This document shows, in pieces, positions 1 through 7,509 of a DNA stretch of 16,268 nucleotides. The notes beneath the pieces are model-generated. The model ran no database searches, was not told where the DNA came from, and was given only the letters and a program-made list of their open reading frames with translations. The DNA is taken from positions 4,222-20,489 of the forward strand of contig MESS01000133.1 in the NCBI GenBank assembly GCA_001771055.1. The letters run 5' to 3'. The translations under genes and the position numbers were made by a program. Each line of letters opens with the position of its first letter. Within the stretch, counting starts at the first letter, position 1. Source of the DNA: Caldithrix sp. RBG_13_44_9. Lineage in GTDB: Bacteria > Calditrichota > Calditrichia > RBG-13-44-9.

Positions 1-19
1 ATTACCGTTTTTCTTTTGA

Positions 20-60
20 GAAAGGGGTGAGATTAAAATCACCCCTTTCTTTATTGTTTA
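20..60 (+). terminator. Rho-independent terminator of an off-window plus-strand gene
   Basis: A perfect 11-bp stem (GAAAGGGGTGA at 20-30 with its complement at 39-49) encloses an 8-nt loop and is followed by a T-rich run from 50 to about 66. This is a standard intrinsic terminator. No plus-strand gene is complete upstream, so it should end a gene lying left of the window. Confidence 0.8.
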
Positions 61-65
61 TTTTT

Positions 66-150
66 AACCACCAAGACACCAAGTCACAAAGAATTCACCA
101 AAATACCCTATAAAATATTTCCCACGGAACACACGAAATCACTCTAATTC
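66..150. repeat. Dispersed 'ACCACCAAGACACCAAG'-type intergenic repeat
   Basis: Bases 66-102 are built of near-repeated short words (ACCAAGAC, ACCAAGTC, ACAAAG). Bases 121-150 carry the companion phrase CCCACGGAACACACGAAAT. Phrases of this kind recur between genes in many environmental genomes, often near small PDDEXK-like genes, but that association is from general knowledge and no such gene is visible here. From 151 to 337 I see no gene or clear structure. Confidence 0.4.
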
Positions 151-337
151 TTATTGATGAATATCAAGCTCCGGTGGAGAGGTTTATATAAATAAAATCA
201 GAGGACTGCGGTTCCTTCATTTAGCTACTATAAAGATTCTTTCCGGTAATGTTTTATTTTAACGAGCACGTCCGGTAGGGATTTTCTTACGAGCGATAAC
301 TGGTTTTTACTTATGAATAATAAGAATTTTTATTACA

Positions 338-531
338 CCCTTACAGGGCTTGGCTCTGGCGGGAGATGCAATAATGCGAGGCCGTTGGCCTCGCCTGATA
401 GATGATTCCCTTTCAGGTAATGATGGCGATAGGTAGAAACTATCACACCCCGCAGGGGCATAATGGGTAAAGATGGGGCATCGCCCCATCGGACTGGAAG
501 CTCCCTGAACCAACCAAAGCCCTGTAAGGGC
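338..531. repeat. Multi-palindrome intergenic element, copy 1 (five hairpins)
   Basis: Five perfect short palindromes of unrelated sequence each have a 3-nt centre. They are CCCT-TAC-AGGG (338-348), GCGAGGCC-GTT-GGCCTCGC (376-394), CCCC-GCA-GGGG (448-458), GATGGGGC-ATC-GCCCCATC (472-490) and GCCCT-GTA-AGGGC (519-531). The spacer contains GGTAGAAA. Elements of this style are abundant between genes in FCB-group genomes. The 90-residue open frame running across it on the minus strand is a by-product of the repeat. Confidence 0.7.
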
Positions 532-641
532 GGAATAAACCAGATCAGAACCTTCCCGGTCTTTAGTAATCAACAACATAACTAATTACCAATTACTGCA
601 AAAGCTCAACCAAAATCGTTCTCTTTTACCCTGAATTGGAA

Positions 642-688
642 ACTCATTAAACACCAGACCCCGTTAATCCTCACGGGGCCTGATGAGT
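642..688. terminator. Long hairpin downstream of the VIT/vWA gene, possible terminator
   Basis: An inner 10-bp stem (CAGACCCCGT at 655-664 with ACGGGGCCTG at 673-682, one G-U or A-C pair depending on strand) and an outer 6-bp stem (ACTCAT 642-647 with ATGAGT 683-688) form a strong structure. It lies 36 bp past the minus-strand stop at 724. There is no clean T-run after it on the minus strand, so termination is an inference; it could equally be another repeat hairpin. Confidence 0.4.
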
Positions 689-723
689 ATCGGTGAAAAC
701 TGCCGGTCACAAGAGAATCAGGA

Positions 724-2922
724 TCATTGGACAATTTTATACACTATACCTTCCCACTCAAAAATTAAATTTTCACCCAAAGCCAGGATCTTTTTTAAGT
801 CAGGCTCTGAATGAAGTAACGAGAAGTAGCCATCGCTCAAATAGCTGATGGTACGGTCAATATTGGAGATCGATTTTACTTCTTCATCTACCCAGTAACC
901 ATTTTTAAGGTAAAACGTTTTCTCACCAACCCGCTGAACAGTGAGCAGCATACTTACATCTTTATCAGCCTGCTCCATTTTTTTCATTACCCGGCTGGAC
1001 AAAACTGCATCCCGGCCGGAGGACTGTTCAGCTGCCGCTGGTGCTGCGCTCAGCGCATCAAGAAATACCGCGGAACCCACGCTTTCTTCATCAACTTCCG
1101 CCTGCGATTGTCTTTTCTGCTCAGCGCCGGTAATTTGTCGCTGAGAGACACTGGCAGTACCTACAGCTACCTGGTTGGCTGCCTGCTGCAGTTCCTGCTG
1201 CTGCTCCACCACCAGATAAGAAGTATAGGGAGTCACAATTCCATATTCTTTTCCTAAGGCTCGAATACTCTCCACCAGCTCCTGATTTTCACCTTTAAAA
1301 CGGATCTCAGTGAGCAGATGATATACCTTGCGGTTAGCCCACAGTTTAGAAATAAAATCGTTCTCGCTCTCACGCTGCGTAAAAGATTTGCTGAAGTGAA
1401 AAATCCGGTCTGCTCCCTGCTGCTTTCCGCTCAGTTTTATCTGCCCCTCACCCGCATTGCGATACCTTCCCAAGATGGTCAGCCGTTCACCCTGAAAAAT
1501 ATTTGACAATTTGACTGGATAAAGATCATAAACCCTTATCGCTCCAAAATCCAGTTGCAGATCTATTAAAACCGGTTGAGATATTTTGGCATAGAAACCG
1601 GAGACCACCGCTTCAATATTTTCATTGGGTTTTACATAAACAGAACTTCCCTGGGAATCCAGGGCCAGTTTATCCAGCAGAAAGGTATTGACATCATATC
1701 CCACTCCAAAAGTAAAGATCCGGGTATTCGCCTGCAGATTCCGGGTAACCTGCTGGAGGATTTGCTGGATATTGGTCTCTCCCTCGGTGGGTAAACCATC
1801 GGTCATAAAAATAATATTGGTCTCCCGCTCATCCCGCGGGTCTCTCTCTTTCAAAGCCTGCAGTAAGGCTTCCTGAATGTTCGTTCCGCCGGAGGATGAA
1901 AGATTATCGATAAAATAGCGGGCGTTCTCCCTGGTATCGTTGGAGGCATTCTGCAGTCTGCCCTGGAACAGATCAATGCTGGAACTGAAACTGACAATAT
2001 CAAAACGGTCCTCTTTTCCCAGCGAATTCACACAAAATTTCAGGGCTTGTTTGGCCTGATCGATTTTTTCACCCTGCATACTGCCGGAAACATCGATCAC
2101 GAAGATCATATCCTTGGCTATCTGCCGAAGGCGTTTTTCCCAGATATTGGGACTGATGAACATCATAAAATATCCATCGCGGTCGGTGCGGGGGCGGAAA
2201 GAAAGCAGAGTGCAATTAATTTCTTTATCGGCCAGGGAATAGAACAATACAAAATCTTTCTCACCATTGGCACTGCTGTTTTCCAATGAAATCCTTGCAG
2301 AACGGTCACTCTGCCGGTCAATACGAACCTGGTGCGAAGGAGAATAAATCTCACCCAGGGGTACATCCTCGGTTAAATCGATGACCAGCTGCAGATTCTC
2401 GAATACTTTGATCCCGCTCTGTCGCAATGGCAGATTAAACCTTAAATTATTTGACTGATAGTCCAGCACTCCGGTGTAGGAAATCTCGATCTTCCTTTCA
2501 CTTTTGGGTTCGATCGGAAAAATACTGGTCTTAAATATCCCCTGGCCGGCATATTCAAGTAAGGCCGGATCCTTAATTCTCCTGACAATATCCTGGTAGG
2601 TGGTACGGGCTTCCTGGGCATCCAGGATATTACCTTTCACTTTTTGGCCGTCAATGTAAAGATAGAAATCTTTGACCTGACCTTCTCCTGGAATCATAAA
2701 AAGATACTCTCCTTCCAACCGCTGAGGGGTAGGATTGTAAAAAACCTGCTCCAGGATAACATTGGCTACTCCATTTTTAATCATTACTCTGGCATCGGTG
2801 GATTTTAATTCCAGCTGGGAAATTCCCGGTCCAACAGGCCGCTCCGGAATCATAAGCAGTCCCTGGGAAAACAGCGGCATGGCTGCCAGTACACCGAGTA
2901 GAAATAGCATTGACGTCTTCAT
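724..2922 (-). CDS. Secreted VIT domain / von Willebrand factor A domain protein
   Basis: A 732-residue exported protein. The N-terminus (about residues 1-20, MKTSMLFLLGVLAAMPLFSQG) is a signal peptide. A VIT domain follows (about 25-155, with AEARTTYQDI-like family features), then a vWA domain (about 270-440) with a complete metal-binding MIDAS: DVSGS at 277-281, Thr347 in GGTNIQ, and Asp375 in FMTDG. A Gln/Ala-rich linker precedes a conserved tail that includes FYLKNGYWVDEE. The ATG at 2922 was chosen over the far upstream in-frame codon at 2979 because AAGGAG sits 7 nt before it and the signal peptide then starts correctly. Such proteins bind ligands through Mg at the cell surface. No LPXTG or sortase signal is seen. 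It is divergent from the ECF sigma gene at 3043 (120-bp gap) and may belong to its regulon. The exact substrate is unknown. Confidence 0.9.
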   Translation of the reverse strand: MKTSMLFLLGVLAAMPLFSQGLLMIPERPVGPGISQLELKSTDARVMIKNGVANVILEQVFYNPTPQRLEGEYLFMIPGEGQVKDFYLYIDGQKVKGNILDAQEARTTYQDIVRRIKDPALLEYAGQGIFKTSIFPIEPKSERKIEISYTGVLDYQSNNLRFNLPLRQSGIKVFENLQLVIDLTEDVPLGEIYSPSHQVRIDRQSDRSARISLENSSANGEKDFVLFYSLADKEINCTLLSFRPRTDRDGYFMMFISPNIWEKRLRQIAKDMIFVIDVSGSMQGEKIDQAKQALKFCVNSLGKEDRFDIVSFSSSIDLFQGRLQNASNDTRENARYFIDNLSSSGGTNIQEALLQALKERDPRDERETNIIFMTDGLPTEGETNIQQILQQVTRNLQANTRIFTFGVGYDVNTFLLDKLALDSQGSSVYVKPNENIEAVVSGFYAKISQPVLIDLQLDFGAIRVYDLYPVKLSNIFQGERLTILGRYRNAGEGQIKLSGKQQGADRIFHFSKSFTQRESENDFISKLWANRKVYHLLTEIRFKGENQELVESIRALGKEYGIVTPYTSYLVVEQQQELQQAANQVAVGTASVSQRQITGAEQKRQSQAEVDEESVGSAVFLDALSAAPAAAEQSSGRDAVLSSRVMKKMEQADKDVSMLLTVQRVGEKTFYLKNGYWVDEEVKSISNIDRTISYLSDGYFSLLHSEPDLKKILALGENLIFEWEGIVYKIVQ

Positions 2923-3042
2923 CTTGTTTCTCCTTTCTAGGGGTAATTTGCTAAAACTTGACATCTGCTTCACAACCATCTAATTTTGAGTCAATTCTGA
3001 TTTACTTTCTGTAGATTAATGTCATTAATAGGTGTAAGGTAA

Positions 3043-3618
3043 ATGCTGATTGCTGATATTTTCCGGGATAAGCAGATCATCGAGCGGATTAAAACCAATG
3101 ACCGGACAGTATTGGGAGAGATCTATATGCGGTATCAGAAAATGATTTTCCATTATATCCGCCAGAACGGAGGAAGTGAACTTGATGCCGATGACATCTT
3201 GCAAGAAACCATTATCGTTTTATGGCAGAAAGTGAATTCAGAACAGTTTCAATTATCTTCCAAACTGAGTACTTATTTGCTGGCAATCGCCAGGAATAAA
3301 TGGATGGCCGAAATGCGCAAGCACCGGAAAACAGTTTCAGGGGATATTTCACTGCAGGTCAGCGACAATAATCCAACTTCCCTGGAGACATTAATCTCGG
3401 CCGAGAAAATTGAGCTGGTGCGGAGGACTCTGGAAATGATCCCGGAAATTTGTAAGAAACTGCTGCTGCTATATTATTTTGAAGAAAAGAGCATGGAAGA
3501 GATTGCCGGAATTCTCCAGTTTGCCAATACCAATGTCGCTAAAAGTAAAAAATATCAATGCAAGAAAAGCTTGGAAGAGATATTACGGCTGGAATTGCCG
3601 GAATTTGGGGGTGAATAA
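3043..3618 (+). CDS. ECF-type RNA polymerase sigma factor (module 1)
   Basis: A 191-residue sigma-70 family protein of extracytoplasmic-function type. Region 2 spans about residues 24-100 (LGEIYMRYQKMIF, then the DADDILQETIIVLW helix and the STYLLAIARNKW segment). Region 4 spans about 125-183, with a helix-turn-helix around SMEEIAGILQFANTNVAKSKKYQCK. The NTNVAKSKKY phrase is typical of a sigma subfamily common in Bacteroidota and relatives. It recruits RNA polymerase to a small regulon and is normally held inactive by a membrane anti-sigma factor. The next gene starts 2 nt after its stop and encodes that partner. The start is supported by a weak TAAGG upstream. No classical GGAAC ECF promoter was found upstream, so autoregulation is not shown. 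Confidence 0.93.
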   Translation: MLIADIFRDKQIIERIKTNDRTVLGEIYMRYQKMIFHYIRQNGGSELDADDILQETIIVLWQKVNSEQFQLSSKLSTYLLAIARNKWMAEMRKHRKTVSGDISLQVSDNNPTSLETLISAEKIELVRRTLEMIPEICKKLLLLYYFEEKSMEEIAGILQFANTNVAKSKKYQCKKSLEEILRLELPEFGGE

Positions 3619-3620
3619 TC

Positions 3621-4739
3621 ATGAATTACCACTATCGTGAAGATCCAGAGATTTATGAAAACTATCTGCTAAATAGACTGAGTCCGGAGGCCAAGAGGGA
3701 GTTTGAAGCTCACCTCCGTGACTGCCCGCTCTGCCAGAAGGAATTAGCTCTGCATCGCATCCTGATCAGCGGGATCCGGGAAACCGGGAAGAAAGAAATG
3801 AAGACTGAAATTCAGCGCCAGGTGAAAAACCGGCAGGCTCAGCCTTCCCCGACCAACTGGGGAATTTATCTGCGGGTGGCGGCGGTGGTGCTGTTCCTGG
3901 TGATTGCACCCGGAATGATTTATTACTACTGGCAGGTTTTGCCCGGGAAGCAACAGGATCTTTTTCAAACCCCGGCCGAAAAATCGCTGCCCCGGCAGCC
4001 GGATAAAATAACCGACCTGCCACCCTCAGCAGAATTGAGCGAAGAAAAAAAACTGCTGATCGGGAAATCAGAAGAGCTGAAGAGAGGAAAAGACCAGGAT
4101 ATTCCTCAGGCTACCGATGAAACAGAAGGAATAGAAAAAGGAGCTGCAGCCACAGAAAAACCTGTTCCTCCCACTGCCATCTCTTCCTCCAGTCCGGAAG
4201 CTGATCGGGAAGTGTCAACGGTCGATATGGTAAAACAAAGCGGTGAAGAATTGGAAGCGGCCGGGAGTATTTCTGCCGGAAAAGGCGCCAGGAAAGATGA
4301 AGCCAGCCAGTTATTACCGGCTCCCTCCACTTTCTTTGCTTTCGATTTCAGCCAGATCCAATTTGAGAAAAGCACTCAAAATATGCTGTTGCCTGGCCAG
4401 AGCAGATCTGAAGCAAGTAAAGAAGCTCTCCCGGAAGTCTGGCAATTCCGGCAAAATACCCAGACTATTCAGATTTCCCTGCAGCAGGACCGGCGAATAG
4501 CAGAACAGTCAAAAATTTCTGAACTGCCGGAAAAATTTCCGGTCCAGATGATTCAGGATATATATCCCAACCTGCAGATGGTGTGGCAGCTGGACACCAG
4601 TCTGGTAAAAATAGATCCCCGCCAGGTCAGGATCCTGGTCGATTCAAGTAATAATCTGATCGTCCAATTGCCATCCGGAGTGCAGTACCTGATTAATACT
4701 CAAACTGATTCCACCGAAGCGGTTATGATCACCCCATGA
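3621..4739 (+). CDS. Membrane anti-sigma factor with zinc-finger (ZAS) domain (module 1)
   Basis: A 372-residue single-pass membrane protein directly downstream of, and surely co-transcribed with, the sigma gene at 3043. The cytoplasmic head has the ZAS signature His31-x3-Cys35-x2-Cys38 (EAHLRDCPLCQKE), which sequesters ECF sigma factors. A transmembrane helix lies at 81-103. The exported part is unusually long: a low-complexity Pro/Glu/Lys/Ser-rich linker (about 105-235), then a more ordered region (about 240-372) with FAFDFSQIQFEK and a beta-rich C-terminus ending in ...TQTDSTEAVMITP. The ordered tail probably senses an envelope signal or takes part in regulated proteolysis, but it matches no family I can name. 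Its stop is 27 bp from the convergent anti-sigma gene of module 2. Confidence 0.85.
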   Translation: MNYHYREDPEIYENYLLNRLSPEAKREFEAHLRDCPLCQKELALHRILISGIRETGKKEMKTEIQRQVKNRQAQPSPTNWGIYLRVAAVVLFLVIAPGMIYYYWQVLPGKQQDLFQTPAEKSLPRQPDKITDLPPSAELSEEKKLLIGKSEELKRGKDQDIPQATDETEGIEKGAAATEKPVPPTAISSSSPEADREVSTVDMVKQSGEELEAAGSISAGKGARKDEASQLLPAPSTFFAFDFSQIQFEKSTQNMLLPGQSRSEASKEALPEVWQFRQNTQTIQISLQQDRRIAEQSKISELPEKFPVQMIQDIYPNLQMVWQLDTSLVKIDPRQVRILVDSSNNLIVQLPSGVQYLINTQTDSTEAVMITP

Positions 4740-4766
4740 GGTAAATCCGGTCCGGCCAGTTAATAT

Positions 4767-5327
4767 CTACAGGGAATAATGAATAAAGCGGGTAAGTATT
4801 GAGTCTTCTTTCATATTAGATCCGAATTTTCCGGCGGTATTAAAATCCAGCTGGATAAACACATCACTGAATGCCGGTTTGGTCAGATCAGCAGCTGGTC
4901 GAGAAGCGGCGGGAGGTTTGACCCGCCATTCAGGAAGTGGAAAATAATTATATAATCCTGCTAACATAATTGCGATAACCAATCCTGATACAACCTGATA
5001 TAGCGGTATTCGGTAGGACATTACCTCTTTTATTGTTTGCACGAATTTTCCCGTTTTCCGGCCTGGACTGGGGTGAAGAGCGGACCAGCGATGTAAAAGA
5101 GAGTGATAAATTTCAGGATCAGGGGCCAGGAAATTGGGTGAAGGCGGGGCGGCTGTTTTTTCCAGGCTGGACAACAGCAGCTGATACTGGCGACAGCTTT
5201 CACATCCGGTCAAATGCAGTGAAATTAAAGAGCTCTCGGTATCTGAATATGCTTCTTGCGGCTTTTCCAGCAGCAGTTTTTTTATCTGCCGGCAATCGGC
5301 AGGTAAATGATCATTTGTTTTTTTCAT
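4767..5327 (-). CDS. Membrane anti-sigma factor with zinc-finger (module 2)
   Basis: A 186-residue protein with the ZAS-type head Cys12 ... His38-x3-Cys42-x2-Cys45 (SLHLTGCESCRQY), a transmembrane helix at about 109-129 and a short exported tail of about 57 residues. It should bind and silence the ECF sigma factor encoded immediately upstream, whose 3' end it overlaps (the sigma stop is at 5311), so the two are translationally coupled. Two in-frame ATGs are 6 nt apart. The second (5327) was chosen because the GAGGT ribosome site lies 8-9 nt before it, while it is only about 3 nt before the first (5333). It shares no obvious sequence similarity with the module 1 anti-sigma factor beyond the zinc motif. 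It is convergent with module 1. Confidence 0.82.
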   Translation of the reverse strand: MKKTNDHLPADCRQIKKLLLEKPQEAYSDTESSLISLHLTGCESCRQYQLLLSSLEKTAAPPSPNFLAPDPEIYHSLLHRWSALHPSPGRKTGKFVQTIKEVMSYRIPLYQVVSGLVIAIMLAGLYNYFPLPEWRVKPPAASRPAADLTKPAFSDVFIQLDFNTAGKFGSNMKEDSILTRFIHYSL

Positions 5328-5931
5328 TTTCATCTACCTCATTTACCATAGGATGAAATTCTTTCAGACAGACGGCCAATTTTCGGGTTAAATAAAATAG
5401 TCTGGACCTTACCGTACCCTCTTTACAACCCACTATCCCGGCAATATCCCGGATGGAGAAATTCTCCTGGAAGCGCAGCAGAAACATTAATCTATGATCT
5501 GGATCATACCCATCCAGCTCTGCAAACAGGGCTTTTTGAAACCTTGCCCCATCCAGTTGGTTTTCCAGCTGGATTTCCTCACGGTATCGCTGATACTGTT
5601 CAAAATAGTGAACATCATCAGAATGTTGTTTCCTCACCGTCAGCCGCCGGTACTCATTCTTGCAAAGATTGCAGGCGATAGAAAACAACCAGCTGGAAAA
5701 CTTTTTATTGGTATCATAGAGCTCTGGTTTCTCTAACAGTTTCAAGAACAGGTCATGCAGAAAATCCTGGGCCTTCTGTTCATCTTTCGCCAACATCCGG
5801 TAAAAGTAATACAACATCCGCTGACTGTAGCGCTGATACAACTCTGAAAAAGCCTGAACTTCACCCTGCTGCAGATACTGCATTAATTTTTCGTCGGAAC
5901 AGCTGGAATATTTTTTCCGGAAAAAGATCAT
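5311..5931 (-). CDS. ECF-type RNA polymerase sigma factor (module 2)
   Basis: A 206-residue sigma factor with region 2 at about residues 28-105 (FSELYQRYSQRMLYYFYR, DFLHDLFLKLLEKPELY, FSSWLFSIACNLCKNEYRR) and region 4 at about 128-190 (DHRLMFLLRFQENFSIRDIAGIVGCKEGTVRSRLFYL, written here in parts: the HTH is IRDIAGIVGCKEGTVRSR). It differs clearly from the module 1 sigma factor in region 4, so it should read different promoters. The ATG at 5931 is used; a TTG one codon upstream is also in frame and neither has a strong ribosome site. The gene lies 67 bp downstream of the stop of the co-directional lipoprotein gene at 5999-7189 and overlaps its anti-sigma partner by 17 bp. Confidence 0.92.
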   Translation of the reverse strand: MIFFRKKYSSCSDEKLMQYLQQGEVQAFSELYQRYSQRMLYYFYRMLAKDEQKAQDFLHDLFLKLLEKPELYDTNKKFSSWLFSIACNLCKNEYRRLTVRKQHSDDVHYFEQYQRYREEIQLENQLDGARFQKALFAELDGYDPDHRLMFLLRFQENFSIRDIAGIVGCKEGTVRSRLFYLTRKLAVCLKEFHPMVNEVDENEKNK

Positions 5932-5998
5932 CAATTTGCCAGTACGTTAAGCAGATTACTATCTACCTTACTCATTCGATTTAATACTTTTTGAAAGT

Positions 5999-7189
5999 CT
6001 AATTCACTAGGTAAGTCAATTTTTTTTCTTTTAAACCTTCTTCAACTTTATTCTTAATTCCCCCCTGTTCTCCGATCTGCAGGGCAATTTCTACCCAGTA
6101 TTTTGCCCTTTCTTGAGTATCACTGGCCGCATAATGCTCTGCCAGGGCCAGCAAAGGTGCAATATAATTCAGGTTTAATTTGGTAACCACCGGATTTGCC
6201 AGATAATCTTCACTATACCAATCATTTTTTAAATAATCCAGGCGGAATCTTTTCTCCAGATTCTTTTTGATTAGAGCAATATTATCGAACCTGCTCTGGC
6301 TGTATTTGTATGCTAATCCTACCAGGTAAAGGTTTTCTTCAATGGCCGAGAGATAATCCTGATAAACCGTAACCGCAAAGTATACCGGCACTTCGGGATA
6401 TTTTTCAGCAATGAATTTTGCGAGTGCCCCGGTGAATTCCTGAGAACGGTATTTTGGCAGTTCGGTAAAGGACAAGGAGATATCCTTCTCTTTCAATTTC
6501 CGCTCCAGATACTCTTCCCCCACATTGATCAGAGAAACATTTAAAATGGTAACATCGGTTCTGATCTTTTTCACCTTCTGCAGCACCCAGACCGGATAGG
6601 TATCATTATCTCCGTTGGTAAACAAAATTGTATTCTTTTCCAGGGAATACAAGACGTTATAATTATAACTCAGTAAACCAGGTGCCAGATCTTTACTTTC
6701 ATACCACTTTGTTAAAAATTCAGTCATCTTCTCCTCATCACCTGCTATTTCATAATAACCGCTGAAATCAGAGTACAACTCGGGTTCCTGCGGTCGTAAC
6801 TGGTAGGCTTTTTCCAGATAGGAAATATCTACAATACTTCCGGCAGTTTTATGCCTCAGATAATTATACTCATAACTTTCCGGGATAGCTTTGGCCATAT
6901 CATCCATAATATTTTTCAATTTTGCCTGTTTTTCGGGGGTACTAATCGTTTCGGAAAACCGGTTGTAGCGAACCGCATTATAATAATTACGCCAGGCGTA
7001 AGCATTCCCTGGATCCTTATCGATCTCTTTTTTCCACAATTCTTCCTGGATTTCATACCAGCCGGCTGGTCTTTCAACATAAACCACACTGTACACCGGT
7101 TGAGGTTTTTCCGGATCCCTGGCACAACAGAGACTGATTAAAATCAGGAAAAAAAGTATTCCCCAGAAACGTCCATAATTTAGCAACAT
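5999..7189 (-). CDS. Exported TPR protein with stand-alone GT117/DUF2723-type C-terminal domain
   Basis: A 396-residue protein with an N-terminal hydrophobic export signal (residues about 8-22) ending in a Cys pair (ISLCC), which is a degenerate lipobox. Helical TPR-like repeats fill about 45-185. The block ILFTNGDNDTYPVWVLQKV with Asn192 onward, then RTDVTILNVSLIN and VPVYFAVTVYQ, matches what I know as the soluble tail of large multi-pass DUF2723/GT117 membrane proteins, but here the membrane glycosyltransferase part is absent. The start at 7189 has AGGAG 6 nt upstream. It precedes the module 2 sigma/anti-sigma genes on the same strand, possibly as one transcript. The function is unknown; a binding or folding role at the envelope is an inference. 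Confidence 0.75.
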   Translation of the reverse strand: MLLNYGRFWGILFFLILISLCCARDPEKPQPVYSVVYVERPAGWYEIQEELWKKEIDKDPGNAYAWRNYYNAVRYNRFSETISTPEKQAKLKNIMDDMAKAIPESYEYNYLRHKTAGSIVDISYLEKAYQLRPQEPELYSDFSGYYEIAGDEEKMTEFLTKWYESKDLAPGLLSYNYNVLYSLEKNTILFTNGDNDTYPVWVLQKVKKIRTDVTILNVSLINVGEEYLERKLKEKDISLSFTELPKYRSQEFTGALAKFIAEKYPEVPVYFAVTVYQDYLSAIEENLYLVGLAYKYSQSRFDNIALIKKNLEKRFRLDYLKNDWYSEDYLANPVVTKLNLNYIAPLLALAEHYAASDTQERAKYWVEIALQIGEQGGIKNKVEEGLKEKKLTYLVN

Positions 7190-7356
7190 TTTAGTCTCCT
7201 TTTATTATTCGACTTCATTGAATATAGAATTCTATATATAAATACACTCCACTTTACCATTTGTTCAAAGACAGAAAAAATTATAAAAATTAAAATAATT
7301 TGAAACTTCCTGCTAATTCTCCCCGTACCTGGGAACTCAATTGATGACCCTTCCAT
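7180..7356 (-). CDS. Possible small membrane protein, uncertain
   Basis: A 58-codon frame begins at an ATG preceded 5 nt upstream by GGAGG, itself part of GGAGGTGAT, a near-perfect match to the 16S anti-Shine-Dalgarno sequence. The product has one hydrophobic stretch (about residues 19-42, IILIFIIFSVF) and a basic tail. Its last 10 bases overlap the start of the next gene, which would suit translational coupling. Against it, the frame is AT-rich, matches no family I know, and contains a promoter candidate for the next gene. It may be non-coding. Confidence 0.25.
   Translation of the reverse strand: MEGSSIEFPGTGRISRKFQIILIFIIFSVFEQMVKWSVFIYRILYSMKSNNKRRLKCC
7222..7268 (-). promoter_or_regulatory. 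Promoter candidate with overlapping palindromic operator for the 7189 gene
   Basis: On the minus strand TTGAAC (7268-7263) is followed after 18 nt by TATTTATATATA, a sigma-70-like -35/-10 pair of moderate quality. A perfect 16-nt palindrome ATATAGAATTCTATAT (7222-7237) touches the -10 region, 33-48 bp before the start codon. That is where a dimeric repressor or activator would sit. The AT-rich context raises the risk of chance. Confidence 0.3.
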
Positions 7357-7385
7357 CATCACCTCCAAAAAAAAGCAGTACCTTT

Positions 7386-7420
7386 CCGGCTTCAAGAAGA
7401 AGCCGGTTTTTTTTTATTTT
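7386..7420 (+). terminator. Strong plus-strand intrinsic terminator without an obvious gene before it
   Basis: A perfect 8-bp stem (CCGGCTTC at 7386-7393, GAAGCCGG at 7399-7406) with a 5-nt loop is followed by nine T residues, an A and four more T. It reads on the plus strand, where the nearest coding sequence to its left is on the opposite strand. It may end a small or antisense RNA, or be left over from a lost gene. Confidence 0.75.
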
Positions 7421-7509
7421 CCCCAGAACACACTGAAATATTCATATACTATCTTTTTACCCAGTCCGGCAGGACCTTTAAGAAACTATTTCCTGAACAG
7501 CCGTCCTGA

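Noticed and set aside
307..579. Minus-strand 90-codon open frame in the left spacer
   Set aside because: It runs across the five palindromes of the repeat element; the apparent protein is a by-product of low stop density there, with no ribosome site.
7386..7420. Riboswitch or attenuator leader ending in the terminator
   Set aside because: No plus-strand gene follows closely, and I could not match the preceding bases to a known aptamer.
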